Below are positions 37,201 to 44,315 of a stretch of 64,000 nucleotides of DNA, in pieces. Positions within the stretch are counted from its first letter, which is position 1. Each line of letters opens with the position of its first letter. Under the pieces are notes generated by a model. It did not search any database. It was not told the origin of the DNA and saw only the letters and a program-made list of their open reading frames with translations. The stretch lies in NCBI RefSeq assembly GCF_041296385.1, contig NC_091014.1:21241578-21305577 (forward strand), in the 5' to 3' direction. Made by a program: the position numbers and the translations under genes. This DNA comes from Aphelocoma coerulescens. Taxonomy: Eukaryota > Chordata > Aves > Passeriformes > Corvidae.

Positions 37201-37862
37201 TCCTCAAAAACTGCCACAAATTGTTGTGTGCTTGATAAGTGATAAGCTGACTTAACAGCTGCTGAGTCTGTATACATTTCAAAAATGTCTTTCCCATCCC
37301 TTGCGTAAAGCTGCCGAGTGCTGATTATGATCCCATTGTCATTTGGTCCATTCCCTTTCCCAACAAACAGCACTCGGTCATTATTCAAGGAAGTGATCAG
37401 TCCCACAGTTGATACATTCTCATCGTTGCTTGCTACAAAGGACTTTTCTCCACTACTGTCTACATAATATTTCTCATCGCTAATGTTCTGTAGATCTCTG
37501 ATGGCACAGATTCCCTTAAAAAGGCTTCCACATACCACAGTTGTATTATCTGCCTTGTTCAGCAACAGTAATTTGTTATAATTGTCTGTCAGTACAGCCT
37601 CTTTACATTGATTTTCATCAATGGGAGGTGTGCATTTTTTATGGTCCTTCCTTGGACCTGTTTCTACAGATCTTATTACTTCCAGGTTTTCTGTAAGCTG
37701 ATAAAGCGCATTTACCACTCCCAAATAGATTATCCCAGTGTCGTTATCCACCGTTAGATGATTTAGCTCTGTAGCACTCTGAAAAAATTTCAGTTCCTCA
37801 TTTCTGGATAAGGTGACACAAAAACAGCTCAAAATGGTCAGTGTCCAGATCCATAAAGCCAT
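4139..37862 (-). CDS. PLXNB2: Plexin-B2 (or close B-class plexin paralogue), N-terminal 900 codons across 14 exons; 3' part outside window
   Basis: Plexin-B2 is a single-pass cell-surface receptor for class 4 semaphorins; its intracellular part acts on Rap and Rho GTPases (family knowledge). The spliced product here has a signal peptide (residues 1-19), a sema domain (about 22-465), PSI modules near 478-530, 617-665 and 762-805, and an IPT/TIG domain from about 807 to 900. Diagnostic stretches such as [44 protein letters not shown] and GRSDCSLC fit PLXNB2 as I remember it better than PLXNB1 or class A, C or D plexins. Segments, in transcription order: 37862-36762, 35112-34930, 33744-33622, 29878-29778, 27639-27513, 26070-25920, 23377-23263, 22589-22487, 22020-21919, 16388-16308, 15096-15015, 9755-9583, 7368-7220, 4247-4139. 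They sum to 2700 nt with no stop. Family members are about 1800-1850 residues, so roughly half the protein is missing to the left. A lineage-specific paralogue is the main alternative. Confidence 0.9.
4248..7219 (-). other. PLXNB2 intron 13
   Basis: About 3.0 kb of AT-rich intron. A modestly GC-rich patch near 5340-5540 gives several short overlapping frames on both strands, none resembling a known protein. I saw no CR1 or other recognisable repeat. Confidence 0.6.
7220..7368 (-). CDS. PLXNB2: PLXNB2 coding exon 13 (first IPT/TIG domain)
   Basis: Acceptor ACACAG precedes ATTGAG; the exon ends in phase 2 before GTAATT. It encodes [20 protein letters not shown], then [18 protein letters not shown] and the ending EFYSVST plus the split arginine. 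The P-x-x-G-P-x-x-GG and T-I-x-G-S-N-L motifs are the hallmark of IPT domains. NIT is a potential glycosylation site. Confidence 0.94.
7369..9582 (-). other. PLXNB2 intron 12
   Basis: About 2.2 kb without recognisable repeat or coding sequence. Short open frames (for example 7479-7745 and 8337-8591, plus strand) look like chance frames in T-rich DNA. Confidence 0.6.
9583..9755 (-). CDS. PLXNB2: PLXNB2 coding exon 12 (third PSI module, start of first IPT)
   Basis: Acceptor TTTCAG precedes TGACTC; donor GTAAGA follows ACTCAC in phase 0. Residues 757-814 comprise [16 protein letters not shown], then [19 protein letters not shown], and finish CPPPEITH, where the IPT/TIG fold begins. The cysteine pattern is a complete third PSI module. 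A two- or three-residue insertion (DGKPS) relative to mammals is apparent in the loop after the WC pair. Confidence 0.94.
13798..14848 (-). mobile_element. CR1 LINE fragment (about 0.95 kb, interrupted)
   Basis: The reverse complement of the CR1 3' region begins at 13798 with ATCATAGAATCATAGAATC and continues through the conserved blocks around 14150-14850 (for example 'ttctccaggctgaacaaccccaactctctcag', here split over 14330-14365, and 'cacttggccttgttga' near 14700). Open frames on both strands in this interval are shadows of the decayed reverse-transcriptase reading frame. The copy is interrupted near 13905-14000 by a second CR1 in the opposite direction. Confidence 0.88.
13905..14000 (+). 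mobile_element. Short CR1 3'-end fragment nested inside the opposite-strand CR1
   Basis: The stretch with 'gatgatccttgtgggcccc' and 'ttccaactcaggatattctg', ending in two GTGATTCT units, is a plus-strand CR1 3' terminus. Host CR1 sequence stops near 'aactagatca' and resumes at 'cccatccaacctg', so the younger copy landed in the older one. Confidence 0.8.
15015..15096 (-). CDS. PLXNB2: PLXNB2 coding exon 11 (ectodomain, leading into PSI3)
   Basis: Acceptor TTCCAG precedes TTCTCC; the exon ends in phase 1 before GTAAGT. It encodes [19 protein letters not shown] and then VKIDSKLM. The ANETL and KIDSKL motifs match plexin-B2. N-glycosylation sequons NET and NLS are present. The single trailing G joins TG of exon 12 to make the valine codon. 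Confidence 0.91.
15097..16307 (-). other. PLXNB2 intron 10
   Basis: About 1.2 kb with no recognisable repeat, RNA or coding segment. Confidence 0.6.
16308..16388 (-). CDS. PLXNB2: PLXNB2 coding exon 10 (27-codon ectodomain exon)
   Basis: Acceptor CCTTAG precedes GGTAAA; donor GTGAGT follows TTC; 81 nt, phase 0 both ends. It encodes [19 protein letters not shown] and then SDEGKFSF. The 27-residue length equals the corresponding piece of mammalian plexin-B2 as I remember it, which supports the borders. Removing this symmetrical exon would keep the frame, so it could be skipped without a frameshift. Confidence 0.9.
17264..18030 (-). mobile_element. CR1 LINE fragment (about 0.77 kb)
   Basis: Reverse-complement CR1: 3' end near 'aaaatgatttgggttgtaag', then 'cacctagtccaacaaccctg', 'ccatccaacctggccttgaa', 'ttcttcctta' and later blocks including 'gatgcagcccaggatacc' near 17855. 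It is 5'-truncated at about 18030. Numerous small differences and broken frames mark it as an old, dead copy. Confidence 0.87.
19256..19309. repeat. Two adjacent perfect hairpins sharing a repeated arm
   Basis: Hairpin 1 pairs 19256-19266 (TATACTTCCAC) with 19272-19282 (GTGGAAGTATA) across a 5-base loop. Hairpin 2 pairs 19287-19296 with 19300-19309 across a 3-base loop. TATACTTCCA recurs at 19291-19300, so the middle arm could pair on either side. Confidence 0.8.
21919..22020 (-). CDS. PLXNB2: PLXNB2 coding exon 9 (ectodomain segment)
   Basis: Acceptor CCCCAG precedes GAAGGA; donor GTAAGC follows TATCGG. It is 34 codons, phase 0 at both ends. It encodes [17 protein letters not shown], the CPQF that closes PSI2, and [12 protein letters not shown], the first strands of the following immunoglobulin-like IPT fold. 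The intron between this exon and exon 8 is only 466 bp, the shortest in the window. Confidence 0.92.
22021..22486 (-). other. PLXNB2 intron 8
   Basis: 466 bp, the shortest intron seen here. Nothing recognisable other than splice signals. Confidence 0.75.
22487..22589 (-). CDS. PLXNB2: PLXNB2 coding exon 8 (second PSI module)
   Basis: Acceptor TTGTAG precedes ATGCTA; donor GTAATG follows AATATG in phase 0. It encodes the PSI core [20 protein letters not shown] and an acidic tail ending VIKQNM. The C-x2-C and CQWD spacing is diagnostic of plexin PSI modules. Confidence 0.92.
22590..23262 (-). other. PLXNB2 intron 7
   Basis: 673 bp with no recognisable repeat or gene. Confidence 0.75.
23263..23377 (-). 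CDS. PLXNB2: PLXNB2 coding exon 7 (IPT-like strand, approach to PSI2)
   Basis: Acceptor TGATAG precedes ATCATG; the exon ends in phase 2 before GTAAGT. It encodes [19 protein letters not shown], then [18 protein letters not shown]. The FYDC motif is the usual first cysteine of the second PSI module. It is 115 nt, and the split proline codon CC|A is completed by the next exon. Confidence 0.92.
23378..25919 (-). other. PLXNB2 intron 6
   Basis: About 2.5 kb. A plus-strand CR1 copy occupies about 24355-24674. The 300 bases to its left (24060-24350) are stop-poor and more GC-rich than the surroundings but match nothing I recognise; they may be an older repeat. Confidence 0.65.
24355..24674 (+). 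mobile_element. CR1 LINE fragment, sense orientation
   Basis: Reads as the plus-strand CR1 3' end: 'aaatatcttaagggcaggtg', 'gcactggaacaggctgccca', 'ttcaaaacccacctggacgt' and a terminus resembling CTAGAAATTCTGTGGTTCTG. It is antisense to PLXNB2. The small open frames on both strands here are remnants of the element. Confidence 0.87.
25920..26070 (-). CDS. PLXNB2: PLXNB2 coding exon 6 (ectodomain between PSI1 and PSI2)
   Basis: Acceptor TTCCAG precedes GTGGAG; the exon ends in phase 1 before GTAAAC. It encodes [19 protein letters not shown], then a segment with [17 protein letters not shown]. This is the degenerate IPT-like region between the first two PSI modules; the LTVSPLP motif is shared with mammalian plexin-B2 as I recall it. 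Translation continues beyond the donor, so an unspliced transcript would not stop at the border. Confidence 0.92.
26071..27512 (-). other. PLXNB2 intron 5
   Basis: About 1.4 kb, AT-rich, no recognisable repeat or gene. Confidence 0.65.
27513..27639 (-). CDS. PLXNB2: PLXNB2 coding exon 5 (first PSI module, second half and linker)
   Basis: Acceptor TTGCAG precedes GTGCAC and donor GTATAA follows GCTAAG. It completes the arginine codon, then encodes CTKKADC, the [10 protein letters not shown] segment that closes the PSI module, and NMSRRAPAK, a stretch conserved in plexin-B2. It is 127 nt and leaves in phase 0. NMS is a potential glycosylation site. Confidence 0.93.
27640..29777 (-). other. PLXNB2 intron 4
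   Basis: About 2.1 kb. Two roughly 100-codon frames opposite 27788-28090 and 28181-28486 show no domain or splice context and are probably chance. No repeat recognised. Confidence 0.6.
29778..29878 (-). CDS. PLXNB2: PLXNB2 coding exon 4 (first PSI module, first half)
   Basis: The acceptor TTCCAG precedes GTGTAC and the exon ends in phase 2 before GTGAGT. It encodes VYRLPVQDC followed by the PSI signature with CEKC, DPYCGWC and the start of EGR (about residues 470-503). Cysteine spacing matches plexin/semaphorin/integrin modules, small disulfide-knotted units that orient the sema propeller. The split arginine codon AG|G is completed by the next exon. Confidence 0.93.
29879..33621 (-). other. 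PLXNB2 intron 3
   Basis: About 3.7 kb. An A-rich low-complexity stretch built of AAAACC-like units lies at 31158-31192 and an A12 run near 32530. No CR1 copy or coding segment recognised. Confidence 0.6.
33622..33744 (-). CDS. PLXNB2: PLXNB2 coding exon 3 (end of sema domain, residues 429-469)
   Basis: Acceptor AATAG precedes GTGTTC and donor GTAACG follows GACAAG; phase 0 at both ends, 123 nt. It encodes the final sema blade, starting [12 protein letters not shown] and ending LYVMTTDK. In the family this segment carries the KRDLVL-like motif, here KKDLVL. The next exon opens with the first PSI module, so the sema-PSI border coincides with an intron. Confidence 0.92.
33865..34440 (+). mobile_element. 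CR1 LINE fragment, sense orientation, interrupted
   Basis: A plus-strand CR1 3' region: 'aagaaagacattgaggtgct', 'gctctctacaactacctgaa', 'ttcagattagatattgggaa' and 'ctggaacaggctgctcagac'. An open frame of 124 codons (33902-34276) is a remnant of the reverse-transcriptase C terminus. After an interruption at 34267-34387 it resumes with 'gacttggcagtactaggttt' and decays before the usual 3' microsatellite. Confidence 0.87.
34267..34387 (-). mobile_element. Short CR1 fragment nested inside the opposite-strand CR1
   Basis: Begins with AGAATCATAGAATCACTAAG and continues 'agatcatcgagtccaacc', the reverse complement of a CR1 3' end, about 120 bp. The host CR1 continues on both sides, so this is a secondary insertion. 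Confidence 0.82.
34930..35112 (-). CDS. PLXNB2: PLXNB2 coding exon 2 (sema domain, residues 368-428)
   Basis: Acceptor TTAG precedes AATGCC and donor GTAAAA follows AAG; both ends are phase 0. It encodes 61 residues from [20 protein letters not shown] to the blade segment ending GTSDGKILK, which is very typical of plexin-B2. The NAS at the start and NLT at about residue 402 are potential N-glycosylation sites. The reading frame joins HGL of the first coding exon directly to NAS. Confidence 0.93.
35113..36761 (-). other. PLXNB2 intron 1 of the coding region
   Basis: About 1.6 kb. A 137-codon frame opposite 35971-36384 is hydrophobic and cysteine-rich but lacks splice context or family resemblance; I treat it as chance. 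No repeat recognised. Confidence 0.6.
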
Positions 37863-37875
37863 TTCTATGTAATAC
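36762..37875 (-). CDS. PLXNB2: PLXNB2 first coding exon: start codon, signal peptide and most of the sema domain
   Basis: The ATG at 37862-37860 has a favourable context (G at -3, G at +4) and opens a hydrophobic leader, [19 protein letters not shown], followed by the mature N terminus. The exon encodes residues 1-367 and ends in phase 0 at 36762 before GTAATA. A pyrimidine-rich tract and AG at 37877-37876 give an acceptor 13 nt upstream of the ATG, so this exon is not the transcript start. Sema cysteines are visible at residues 77, 86, 111, 119, 247, 263, 274, 325, 343 and 362. N-glycosylation sequons include N40, N106, N126, N239 and N348. Odd points are an acidic DDDD run at 265-268, written by a GAT-rich trinucleotide stretch, and an apparent loop extension at about 284-302. 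Confidence 0.93.
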
Positions 37876-37892
37876 CTAAAAAGGGAAAAAAA
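37863..37892 (-). promoter_or_regulatory. Splice acceptor and 13-nt 5'UTR piece before the PLXNB2 start codon
   Basis: On the minus strand a run of T and C is followed by AG (37877-37876), then 13 untranslated bases and the ATG. This is the 3' end of an intron lying in the 5' untranslated region. It means that transcription starts in one or more noncoding exons to the right, and that the bases immediately upstream of the ATG are not a promoter. Confidence 0.8.
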
Positions 37893-40800
37893 ATAATAAT
37901 ATGAAACATATAAAAAAATACAATTTACACAAAACTGAGAAATGTGGAAATTTTTCTCTTTCGTGACTTAAATACACTTATCCTTGTGCAGGTGTAGACA
38001 GCATGAAGGTTATGGAGAGCCTCAAATCCTGTTAACTGCCTAGCAATTTAATCTGTTGGGGAAGGATTTAACAAGGTCATATGTCTAAATGATTATTATA
38101 AAACCAATTAGGTAATCAATCCTGTGCTAAAGCATGATGAGAACAACAACCAATTTGAAACAACATGGAGTGACAAAATATGGTAGCACTTGTCCAGACA
38201 GCATCATACTCTGTCAATTTACTGCTGAAATTTAAAAAATAATTTGGAGAATCCCAGTGCTTCAGGTAGCTCGTCCTTAGGAGGTGGGGGGGAATTTACA
38301 TAATAGTGTTTGAAACATTTGGTATTGTGGAGCTTTCCCCAGAAAGGAAAAAAACTCTCCACTGAGTACAAGCAAGTCTGGATCTGGCTGCGGATGTTTT
38401 TTGAGAAGGCATTACACTAATCCTTCATCAATGTGAAGTCAGAAGATGGTAGACCCCTTAAGATGCAACATTGCCTTTGACTGCTGGCATGCATTAAGGT
38501 CCAACACTCCCATTCACTAGAGCACTGCAATTTAATAGTTTCAAATATGTCTTAAGAATATAACTTAAAATTTTTTTGGGGATTATGATTCCGTTACCTT
38601 TTTTTTCCTTATCCCTTTCAGAATTGTTACTTCCCAAGAAGATCACCTGGCTGTTTGGAATTAGACAAAGACCTTTTGAAACTTGTAATCAGGGGTCTAA
38701 TTTTAATCTGAAGAGTTAAATGAGGAGTCTCAGCTGGCTTCCTAAGGCCAGAACATTTTGTCAATGTTTTCTTAAAGTGTTTAGTTCTGAGAGCAGAAAA
38801 CAAAAGGTGGCATGCTTGGACACACTGATGTTAGGGGGAAAAAATGAATATTGTTTAGAGGAAGATCAAATATAATCCACCATATTTTCATTTTCAAACC
38901 AGCCAAAGGATTCTTTAATCTGATGAGGAAATAACCTGTAATTTTACAGGCAATCTCAAGTTAAATCTGAAAATATCTGGAAGAAGAAAGGAAACAATAA
39001 AAGCACAGAAAAGACAGGCGAAACACTTAACAAAGCAATCTAACAGGCAAAAGTTTCATAGGAGGAAGAAAAGAGCATGAAATGCCAAAACCAGAAACTA
39101 AAAAATTAAAACTTAAAAAAAATAACAATAAAGGAACCTTGCTCCTGTGTTTGGCAAGAGCAACAGACTCTGGTGGGATGTGAAAGAGAATGGCTGAATC
39201 ATCATTTATACTGGATAACTAAAACTAAATGTTAACAACCTGGATACAAAAGTTTGAACAGGGAAGGAAGGACTTTTGTTGTGAGCACAAGCCATCTGTG
39301 AGCTTCCCAAACCACCTCAGCCCTGCCAGTGCAGAAAGACAATGACTGTCTTCCAGTATTTGAGTGTGTTTTGCTCCTCTGTGGAGAAAATGCACATGCA
39401 TTTGGTGAGAATGGTGAGAACAACTGTTCTAAAAGCAGAGTGAACTGAACTTCTAAATCCCTGAAAACCTACTAAATGTAACTCAGGATAGTAAAGAAGA
39501 ATAAATAAAAGGCTAACTTTAATCTTGTTTTGCTGAAGCTCCTATCATGTACCAAACTGAGTAGCTAGCTATGAAATGATGACAAAGACAAGAGAGTACA
39601 TCACTGGCAGCACAAGCTGGACTTTCTAATGATAGATCGAGTTCCTATGACAGTGACCAAGAAAAGGCTAAGAGTTATAACCTATGCTCCAGACACACAG
39701 ACTTTAGTACATGCTTTGCAATGTAATCAAGTGTTGGGTCTCTTTACAACAGCTGACCTGCTCTAAGGAACCCAGAATTCTTCTGAATTCCTCTCTTCTT
39801 TTCTTACTGTTCCCAACGACTTCAATTTTCCAAACAAGCTTTGGCTCCACCTTACTTTTCCATTGCTAAATTATATGGGATAATGTTTGTCATCTAGTTT
39901 CAAATATTATCCCTTACAGTTATCTGCAATGAAATAAAACAACAGCTTGACACACTACTGCAGTGTTGTTTCATACCAGTTTTATCATTCTATTATCTAT
40001 TGCACAAAGATCAAATGCAGAATTGAGATTCATTTGTTCCTGCTTTTCTCACAAGGTAATTATTTTTAGATTATTATATTCTCTGCTCTCAGTCAAAGAA
40101 ACCCCCATAAATAGCTCTACTTACAAAATACACCTTAAATGAATGGAAAGTAATCATTTTACCTTAATTTCTGTACTCAGTTCACCTCCACATTCATGTA
40201 TTTCAGTGGATTGAAAATCCCATTTTGTCCATTGGTGGCACCCAGGGCACAAAGGCTGCATTTGCAATACTCCTGCCTTTGCCCCAGAAGAATGAAGAGT
40301 CTTGCTGGTTCATGCCAGAGCCAAGACTTATGAAAAAGTACATTTTGCATCTCTAAACTAGACTCCAAGAGGAGTAATTAATTCTCTGCATGAAAATGGG
40401 TAATGCTTTCTCCCTATTATTTTCTGCCGTTTTTACTTATAAAAATTTTGACTTATTATTCAGAACTACATGCACTCTCCATTAATTGTGCCTTATCTTT
40501 TTTTATTAATTTGTTTTTGTTATTTACTCTCTGCCACTCCTGTCTCATGTCAATCCTCATCAGATCAGCTCAGATCCCTATGCAAGGTAACAGTTCATCA
40601 TTCTCTGTATTTATTAGTTTCACTGTCCATCCGCCCTTCAAAGCAAATAGTAAACAAAAATTAAATACACTGTGAAGAGATTCAGAATTAAACTCTCATT
40701 CACTTCTCAAACAGCAGGCTTAAGAAGAGAAAAAAAGCAAATACAATGAAATGAGATGAACTACAACCACAGGCCATTTTCACCTGATTTTAATTGGGAA

Positions 40801-43204
40801 GAAGCAGCTGGAAGAATCCTTCTATGACCAGCTGGTGTGATAAGAAGGACAGTGTTGCTATTAACACAGATGCTGTACTGAATTAGATACTCTGGGAATG
40901 TATCAAAAAGCAGTTTCTTGTTGTGAAAAACTTCCACTTTCAATGAACAAGTCACAGAAACACAGGAGAAAAGGTGTAAGAAGCAGGCTGGAGCATGGAA
41001 TCCATGATGTCCTGCACAGGAAATGTATTTCCAATGGCTTAATCACACACTGCATTTAAACACAGGCTGGGGTGGCTTACTCTAAGTCATGTCCTGGTCC
41101 TGAGAGCTGTCATATACCCTCCACCTTCAATGTGCACTTAGTTTTAAGCCCTTAGCAGACTCAGGAAAAAAGAAGACCAACAGAGCATTTGACCACATCA
41201 TTTCTTTTTCTCTCTCAAAGTCTTGTCTCCATCCTGTCTCTTGTCCCCCCTGCTGCTTCCTACAAGAAATATGAAACTCTAGGAGTTATGTGCAGGAAAC
41301 ACAGGGCACCCAGGAGAACGCTTCATACAGGGGAACTGCCATAAAATGACACCGTCTTGGAATCCCCCAACTACCAGAGCTCTGCCCCACAGAGATCAAT
41401 TTTAAAGTTAGTACCCATAACTTTATATCTTTCTACTCATGCAAGACCAATAACCTTAAATAAAACCCAATTTTTCAAAAGGCATGCAGAAAAAAGGAGC
41501 ATCTATAATCTACAAGCAAAAAGTGAGCTTCAAATTGACTTCACGTTATTATAAACAACCCTGCGAATCAGCACCAGCACCACGCTGACGTGCACTCGGC
41601 AGGTGTTCTCCTCCGTCACTGGAGAATCAGCTGTGGTGCTTGTACACAAGAGCTTTCAACTTTTCACCCATCCCCAGTCACTTCAGCCTTTGATACATCT
41701 TTAGCTTTATGCTAATTCATTTCTTACATTTGCTTCAGCTGAAATGAGAGAATACCAAATTTTGCCTGAAACTGGAATAACTGAGAACTAAAACAAGTGT
41801 TATTCCCAAAAAACAGTGGATGAGAAAATCTTCAGTGAAGGAATAATCTCACCAGTTTAGCTTCTGTGGTGTTTTTGCAGAGTATTTCTTCATTAACCAT
41901 ATATATATTTAATTAAACCCTGCTACATCCTCTCATCCAGACAAAATTTTTTACTCAAAATTCTGGTCTAGAGACAAGCACTTCTGCCAAGCAAGGCAGA
42001 TGCTGATACACTTTAATAGAAAGAGATGCAGAAAACTGTGGCTCTCCCAGCAAACTTTCCCCTAATCAGAGGAACTCCAAAAGATGCAAAAGACACTTAA
42101 ATTGGAAAAAAAGAAAGGTAAAAAAGACTGAAAAAATGTGAGATAAAGAAGGTAAAATCCAAAGAATGTACTCCAATGGCATAGTTAGTTGGGGAAAGAT
42201 GAATGAAAATTCTCTCTCATTTTTAGTAACTCTTTAGCTTTTATTAAGTATGCCAGATGTTGAAAAGAATTCCTCTTTCAGTTTTAGGCTCAAAGGAAGT
42301 CAGAACAGAAACTAGAGAATGCATGAGAAACAGGGGATGAGCAGAGCTTCAGTCTGGATTTCAAAGTTTGTACTTTTGCAACTGTAGGTAAATGTAAACT
42401 CTTCCCCAGTTACAACTTTTACTACTATTTCCTGAAACAAATGAGCTTTGGAGCTCATTGGTTGAGAAAATGAATCACCTGAAACAACACTCTGCAGGAT
42501 TCAAACCCATTTTCCAAAAGCACAGCAACATGCTAGAAAGAATTTGGACAGAGGGGAGCCACTTTTTTGGTATACAATGCCACACATCTAAAATTGGTAG
42601 AACCAGTGAGAATAGCGATCACTGTGATGGTGTCCATCCCTGTAGTTGTGGCAGTTTGCTGTCAGCAGCTGGGACCTGTGGGTCACAAAACTGTGGGAGG
42701 TCATGCTGTGGAGAATGAGAAACCAATATCCACTTCATTAGATGCTGTGAGAGCCCGTCGTGCTCAAAAGGAGTAATTTTCCTTCTCTTTCACTTCTCCT
42801 CAAAACACAATTTGCTAAGATATATAGACCATCTTCACATGGGACAAACAATTACATCAGGTCAAACTGCCTGTAAAGTGGCAAAAAATGGACAAATACT
42901 TTAATACTGTTTCTATTCCTGATGTGGAAGTCAAAAGTTTTGCTTGTTTTCATAAGACAAATTTTCAAATGTTTTCCTTTTTATTTTTTTGAGTAATTTT
43001 CAATAATATAAGATTTCTTTTTTTAATATGTGTAATGGTCATATTGACATGGATCTTCTTTTACAAGGAGTGGTTGAAAATTATGGATTTGCCAAGGAAA
43101 TAATGAATGTTACACCCTCAGTCCCTGTGCCTTCTGTTGGTGCTTTCCTGCAGTCCCTGGGAAAACAAATGGAAGACACACGGAAACACAAATTCAGGTT
43201 ATTG
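37876..43204 (-). other. Probable PLXNB2 5'UTR intron, proximal part
   Basis: More than 5 kb with no plexin coding exon and no CR1. It contains a CpG-dense patch at 41540-41620 and a small unexplained open frame at 42537-42776. Otherwise AT-rich with nothing recognisable. Confidence 0.5.
42537..42776 (+). other. Unidentified 79-codon open frame with a predicted membrane segment
   Basis: The frame is open from just after TAG at 42534-42536 to TAA at 42774-42776. Its centre, VRIAITVMVSIPVVVAV, is a strongly hydrophobic 17-residue stretch, followed by a polar, basic C terminus ending RARRAQKE. There is no convincing ATG at the front; a near-miss acceptor-like 'ttggtag' precedes the hydrophobic part. 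It could be a terminal exon of an unknown small membrane protein, a retrocopy remnant, or chance. I do not recognise the family. Confidence 0.2.
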
Positions 43205-44315
43205 AAAACCAGGGTTTCTTATACCAAGAATAAGCTGTGGTGCCCACCTTACCACTCTGTCACTCCCTTCCTCAGCTTAACAGGATGAGAAAAATATGAT
43301 TAAAGGATTGGGGGTTGAGATAAGGACAGGGAGAGATCACTCATCAATTACTGTCACAGGTAAAACAGCTGCAACTTAAGGAAATTATTTTAATTTGTTG
43401 TCAGTCAAAATCAGAGTAGGATAATGAGAACTGAAACCAAACTTTAAAAAAATCTTTCCCCCACACCCTCCCTTTTTCCTGGGCTCAACTTTACTCCCAA
43501 GTTCTCTACTTTCTCACTGTAAGCAGTGCAGAGAGATGGGGAATGGGAACTGCAGTCAGTTCACCACGTGGTCTCTGCCACTCCCTCCTTGTCACATTCT
43601 TCCCCTGCTCCAGCACATGTTCTGTCCCACGTGAAACAGTCCTTCATGGTCTTCTCCAAAGTGATTCCTTCCCATGGGCTGCTGTTCTTCATGAACTTTT
43701 CCAGAGTGGATCCCTTCCTCAAGGTGCAGTCCTGCAGGAGCAGACTGCTCCAGTGTGGGTCCCCCACAGGGTCACAAATCCTGCCAGCAAACCTGCTCTG
43801 GTGTGGCACCTCTCTGCACAGGCCACAGGTCCTGCCAGGAGCCTGCTCCAGTGTGAGCTTCCCACAGGGTCACATTCTCCTTTGGTGTGGGGTCGTCCAG
43901 GGGCTGCAAGTGGATCTCTGCTCCCCCGTGGACCTCCATGGGCTGCAGGGGCACAGCTCCCTCACCATGCCCTGCACCATGGGCTGCAGGGGAATCTCAG
44001 CTCTGGTGCCTGGAGCACCTCCTCCCTCCCCATCTTCCTTCACTGACAGAGTGAAGTGTGTCTGCAGAGTTGTTTGTCTCACATTTTTTTCACTCCTCTC
44101 TCCTGGCTTCTGTTGCACAGTAGTTTTTTCCCCTTAAATCTGTTATCCCAGGGCACTACCATCATTGCTGAGGGGCTTGGCCCTGACCGGTCCAGGTCTG
44201 TCTTGGAGCCAGATGGCATTGGCTCTGTTGGACATGGGGGAAGCTTCTGGCAGCTTCTCACAGAAGGACCCTTTGTAGCCCCCACTACCACACCTTACTA
44301 TGCAAACCCAATATA
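43205..44315 (-). mobile_element. LTR-like avian interspersed repeat, probably a solo LTR of an endogenous retrovirus
   Basis: A block of about 1.1 kb that is GC-richer than its flanks and matches my recollection of a high-copy bird repeat read on the minus strand. It carries internal near-repeats ('ctgctccagtgtg' and 'cagggtcaca' recur at about 100-bp spacing), a decayed TATA-like ATTTAAGG near 44140 and an A/T-rich segment near 43390-43400 where a polyadenylation signal would lie. Open frames of up to 203 codons run through both strands, with repetitive, non-domain translations. No gag, pol or env segment is visible. The boundaries, strand and LTR assignment are from memory and uncertain. 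Confidence 0.55.

Noticed and set aside
36923..37235. Additional frames on both strands inside the first coding exon
   Set aside because: Shadows of the real plexin frame, which has clear sema-domain sequence.
43526..44137. 203-codon plus-strand open frame and its overlapping partners
   Set aside because: They fall inside the LTR-like repeat, with repetitive translations and frames open on both strands.
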